A program made the translations under genes and the position numbers. This document shows positions 53,701-59,700 of a stretch of 64,000 nt of DNA, piece by piece (positions within the stretch are counted from its first letter, which is position 1; every line of letters begins with the position of its first letter). This DNA is from Arion vulgaris (taxonomy: Eukaryota; Mollusca; Gastropoda; Stylommatophora; Arionidae): positions 39,058,428-39,122,427 of the forward strand of contig CM036761.1 of assembly GCA_020796225.1 (NCBI GenBank), read 5' to 3'. The notes under the pieces are model-generated. The model was not told where the DNA came from and ran no database searches. It saw only the letters and a program-made list of their open reading frames with translations.

Positions 53701-56700
53701 ATTGATTGGAAATTAAAGAAATGATGTGATAATTATGGTCATCTTGTTTAATGCTTGATTTAACAGAGGTTGTGGTCTACGCAACAGGAGCGTCTCTGGC
53801 TACATTACTTGGAAGTAACAAATTACTGTAATTCCCTTACTTAGTCCATCTTGTTTCTAGTTGAATATAGGGCTGCACTCATCGATTTCTATTCTAGCTC
53901 ATCTTCTATAGTTACGATTTTTCTGGTTTATTTATTTATGGGTTTTTTGTCAAATGTTTCTCTGCTTCCTCACTGTTCTGTTTTCCTGCTAGTTCTAGTC
54001 TAACACATGTCTGATTATATTGTTGGGTTGTTTCCTGAGAGCATGACCAGTTTACTTAAATTTTCCTCATTAATCCCTGCTGTATTGACTGTGTCTTGTT
54101 CTTTGCAACAAATTTGTAAACAAAGTACTGTACTGTGGTCAACAATAGCTATAAAGGTTTAATCAAGAGGAAGCAATTTGTGCAGTTTCGTGTACATCCC
54201 ACACAGAAATATCTAATGTTATTGCAACTATTTAGTATGGCAAGAAGTCTCCAAAAATGCTTTACCCCATACTACTTGAATCCCTTAGACAGCCCTGTGT
54301 TTATTTCTAATATCTTAATTTTAATGTTGGTGCCTCAGGAAAATACAACTGTAATGTCTTGTTTTACTCCACGTTTCCTTCATATTAAACAGATACTTGA
54401 ATGAATGTCATTATACCAAGAGATCTGTTCACTACTAACTGGCTACTAACTATAACACTGATATTTTGCATCAATACAACATAGAGGGTGTGTCATGTAC
54501 TGCATAGATAATTGTTTGAAATATACTCACAGTTGCACTTTGTCTTGTGGTTATTTTTTGGTTTTTTCAAATGTAATTGTAATTAAGCTTGTTTACTAAA
54601 GTACTCAAACTCACTACTGTACCTACCAAATTTCTTGGTGGAATTTACCTACTATTTGAAATTGTTGCTAATATGACTGAAATTATTTGTATGCTTCCAT
54701 TAATTACATATATAGTATGTCCGTATTGCAACTAATCAATAGTAACTAAATGTTTACATGTCATAATCAATTAGGCAATATTATTTGTAGTTTATCATTG
54801 CATTTAAAGTAACTGATGATCATTATTAAGGACATTCTGATTGACATAGAACAAAAAGATTATTTCTTTCACATATTTTATTTCAATTATGGTAATTGAA
54901 GATCTAAAACATATTTCTGACATTAAATACAATTTGCATCTATGCAAAGTCAATCATTTGTATAATATGTAATGGTTTACAAACCAATAATTATGAAAAG
55001 TAACTCTTGTTAAATTAAACAACCAGTATATAGTTCATAAATTGCTCATTTTAATGTATGTATATATATATATATATATATTCATATCTGTAAAAATGTG
55101 CTTATATATAGGTTTTAATTCAACATCTGTTTTATATTCTGTTTTCAGTTCCAACATCAGACGAAATCAACATGACACCAGAATCATCTCCTGAGTAAGT
55201 GATTTAGTTGTATCCATGGAATGTTTTTTATTATTTCATAGTTATGTTTATGCTGCTTGCTGATACCAATGAAAATATAGGACAATATTGCATAAACAGC
55301 ATCAATCGTTGAGGAGTTGAAGCTGGATAGGAGGAATGTACTTTGGTTTATCTGTGACTGCCTGTTGGATGAAACACTAAAATTTATACTGAATCTATCC
55401 AGTGATTTAAGAAGATTCAAATTATGTCGTACAAGCAGAACTGGATGCTTGAGGGGGAGAGTGAGGAGTGGGATAATCAGCAAGTCCCAGGAACCATTAG
55501 TATAAAGCCCTGATACATTTTCTGGGAGAGACTGAGCACCTATGCGCCTGCCCAGAGTGCTATAACACCAGTTCAGCAATAACCAGTAACCATATATTGA
55601 TATAGTAAAATTAATTTGCTCAACATGGTAAAGATAAATTATCTTGAATGTAAAGAATTTATTTTGTTACTGCTACTGTTGAATACACAACCTACTTTTC
55701 TCAGGTTGGCCAAGAGATCATGGTTTGGAGGTCTTATGGGGATGGAGCAGGAGCATCATTTTGTCATGGTCAGAGAAAAAAGTTTCTCCCAAGTCAAAGC
55801 TGACCTTGTCCATGCATTCCTCTCAGTAAGTCTGTATAAGTGCATAGTTAATAACAAATTACTATCCGCAGACTTCTCAGCCCCATAACACATATTTCTT
55901 TCATTTCTTTTAGGCTCTCTGCCATGACATTAAAGAAATCTTTTTTCCTAACTATTATTTTTCAACTGTATCATTCCAATAGGATGGTTGCAGCACGGGA
56001 GTCTTAACACTCTTCTGTCTCTCTCTCTCTCTTTGCCTTTTACCGGGTTGGGGCATAGGCCATCAACCAACTCATGCCAAGTCTTCCTATCTCTAGCTAT
56101 CTCCTGCAGCTCCCTCCAGCTCTTCTTTATATTGTTGATCTCCGCCTCCAAATCTCGTCTCCATGTATTTCTCGGCCTCCCTTCTTTCGCTGTCCCTGCG
56201 GGTCCAGGCAAGGACCCTTCTTGTTATATTCCCCTCCTGTTTTCGCAAAGTGTGTCCTATCCAGCGCCAGCGTCTTTTTTAACCTGTTCGTTCACTGGAA
56301 TCTGTCTTGTTCTCTCCATAAGTTCCTCATTTGTGACCCTATCATACCATCTTATTCCCTCTATTCTGCGCAGACACCAGTTGATGAATGTTTGCAATTT
56401 ATGCGCTATTGTTTTAGTTGTTCTCCATGTTTCTGACCCATACAGTAGAACTGCTTTAACATTAGAGTTAAATATCCGAATTTTTGTTCTAGATTTGATT
56501 TCTTTGGACTTCCAAATGTTTCCCAGTGCAATGAAAGCTCCTCTTGCCTTCTGTATTCTTATTTTAACATCTCTATCTGTTCCACCCTCTTTGTCTACGT
56601 TGCTGCCCAAATATGTGTATGATTCTACCTCTTAAGTGGGATTTCCCCAGGGAGATTGAGTTGTCGTTTGCTTGGTTAATTCTCAATATCTTTGTCTTTC

Positions 56701-59700
56701 CCTTATGAATGTTCAGCCCTAGTTGCTGGGACCTTTGATTCAATGTGTTTAGCTTATACTGCATCTGATTTCGTGTATGTGACAGAAGGGCTATATCATC
56801 AGCGAAGTCCAGATCATCTAGTTGCTCTGTCAGAGTCCATTGGATTCCATTTCTGGTGTTAGTTACTGTGGTCTTCATAATCCAGTCTATTGTCAGTAAG
56901 AACAACAAAGGTGATAGGAGGCATCCCTGACGCACTCCTGTTTCTATTTCGAAAGTATCTGTTAGTTTACCTTCATGAAGAACTCTACATTTCATATCTG
57001 TATATGTTGCTTTTATTAGGTTAATAATTTTCTGTGGGATTCCATAATGCCTCATTAATTTCCAAAGGGTTTCCCTATCAATACTGTAAAAAGCCTTCTC
57101 ATAATCAACAAATCCGATATAAAGTGGGGATTTCCATTCAATACTTTGCTCTATTATTATACGTAATGTGGCTATCTGGTCAGCACAGGATCTATTTGGT
57201 CGGAAGCCTGCCTGTTCATCTCTTAGCTTTATATCGATGGCATCTCTCAGTCTCTCCAGGATGACTCTGCTTAGTATTTTCCCAGGTACTGACAACAGCA
57301 TTATTCCCTATAGTTTTCACACTTCTGAAGGTCCCCTTTCTTTGGTAGCTTCACCAGGTATCCTTCTCTCCAGTTTGCTGGTATTTCTTCGGTCTCCCAG
57401 ATTCTGCTAAATAATTTATACAGTATTTCTGTGGATGTGTTTATGTTGGCTTTAACCGCCTCCGCTGGAATACCATCTGGACCGCCGCTTTTCCATCTTT
57501 TAAAAGTTTAATGGCTTTACTAATCTCCTCCTTGGATGGTTTCTCACAGTTTATGTCCAAGTCAATTTCTGCCGGTTGGATATCTGGGGATTTGTAGGTG
57601 CTGGTCTGTTCAGGAGTTCCTTGAAGTATTCCATCCATCTTTCCATTTGGTCTCTAACATTAGTGATAGTTTCCCCTACTATATTTTGATCAACCCATTT
57701 GATGGTCTGTATTTTCCTGCTAGCTTTCTAGTGATATTGTAAAGATCCCTAAGGTTTCCTTTTCCTGCAGCTACCTCTGCTTCTCTTGCTAGATCTTCTA
57801 CGTATTGTCTTTTATCTAACTTTATTTGTTTCTTCACTTTCTTGCTAACTTCTGTGTACTTTTCCTGGGCTATGGCTTTGGCAGTTCTAGTTTTGCTATT
57901 ATTTAAATCTGCTTTCCTCTTTTCCTTTCTTCTATTTCCTTGAGAGTTTCTGGAGTTATCCATGCCTTATGATTCCGCTCCTTCTTTCCTAATACCTCTG
58001 TGCATGTTTCATTCCAAATATTTTTGGCTTGCTGCCAGCATTCTTCCGCACTCACCTCATCTTCTAATTGCCGCAACACCTCATACTTATTAGAGACTGT
58101 GACCGTGAACTGTTCCTTTGTTTCTTTACTTCTGAGGTATCCTACATTATATTGGTGTCTATGTTCATGGGATGTTATGTATCGCTTAAGCTTCAGTTTA
58201 ATTTTACTTATCAGGAAATGGTGATCCGAATCTACATCTGCCCCCTTAGGACCCTTACATCTTGTAGAGATGACCTGAATTTCTTGTTTATGCATATGTG
58301 GTCAATTTGATTTTCTGTTCTGTGATCTGGTGATACCCAGGTTGCTTTATGTATTCTTTTATGTGGAAAGACACTTCCACCTATGACGTATTGATTCGCT
58401 GCACAGAAATTAGTGAATAGTTCTCCATTTTCGTTCATTATTCCTAGTCCGTGTTTCCCCATGATCTCCTCGTAGCCTATGTTGTCCGAACCTATTTTGG
58501 CATTGAGGTCACCCATCAGAATTTTGATGTTCCCATTTCTCTGATTACCTATAGTATTTTGAAGTTTTATGTAAAATTCCTCTTTACTTTTTCCTCTTTA
58601 TCATTGGTAGGTGCATAACACTGGGTCACATTCAAGAATACTTTCTTTTTGGTGGTTCTGAATGTTGCTGTGATTATCCTAGGACTCACTGCTTCCCATT
58701 TTATTAGTGCCTTCTCCGCTTCTTTAGATAGCATTAAAGCCACTCCTTCACTATGGGGGCATTTTCTTCCATATGGCCTGAGAACAGCATTGTTTCTCCT
58801 GTGTTTAGACGTTGTTTGCCTGCACCATTCCACCTAGTTTCACATAATCCCAAGATGCCAATCCCGTGAAATTTCATCTCATTTACAACATGTGCTGTCT
58901 TTCCCATTTGATACATACTTCTAACATTCCAGGTGCCAATTCTGGAGCTTTTCCTAGGTGAAAGGAAGATAATCTGCGGTGTAGACTCCTTGCGGCTTTC
59001 TCTGCATCGCTTCATACCTCTTCTAGAAGAGCTTCCTTTCCTCTTGGTTGGCACAGTTTTTATTTTATTTTTATGTGACTTGTTCATGGTTGGTTGGATT
59101 TTGTGGCTAAAATTTTCTACTGGATAGGGTAGCCAGCCCTACGCCAAACCCCACCTTAGTCGCCTCTTACAACATGCCTTGTAGGTCGCAGTGCTGCTAC
59201 TCTTTGCTCCCCTTGCGAGCCCCGGCAGCACACGGGCGACTCTTCTGTCTGGCATTCTGCAATATATATAAAATGGGTTTTCATAATCATTATGGCATGT
59301 TGTGTACTGAAAATCAGGTTTGGGCCTTCTGTGTAATAAGGTTTTGACCTTGTCAAGATGGACAATGCAGAATTACTTTCTTGTGCCTCAAGTAATTCCA
59401 TTGAGCAGAAACAGAGTTGATAGTAGAGATAAGTACCAGACAAGTATGATTTGTATCCTCTATTAACCCTTTCGCTGCTACATACTTTCCTAAGGCTGAG
59501 CTAAAAATAGCTACTCTTTGTTTCTAGGTCACAAACGTGAATGTACGCCTATAGCAGTGACAGTAGCAATATATAACGTGTTAACACGTCTTAAGCCCAC
59601 AGAGGAGAGATAATAATAGACGTGTTAATGCGTCTTTAGACGTTAATGGGAAAAACATATATATATGTCCTTAGCAGCTAAAGGGTTAAATGACTATAGT

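Noticed and set aside
55988..56635. 215-residue + strand open frame
   Set aside because: Antisense of the RTE-like LINE C-terminus; the minus strand has the recognisable motifs.
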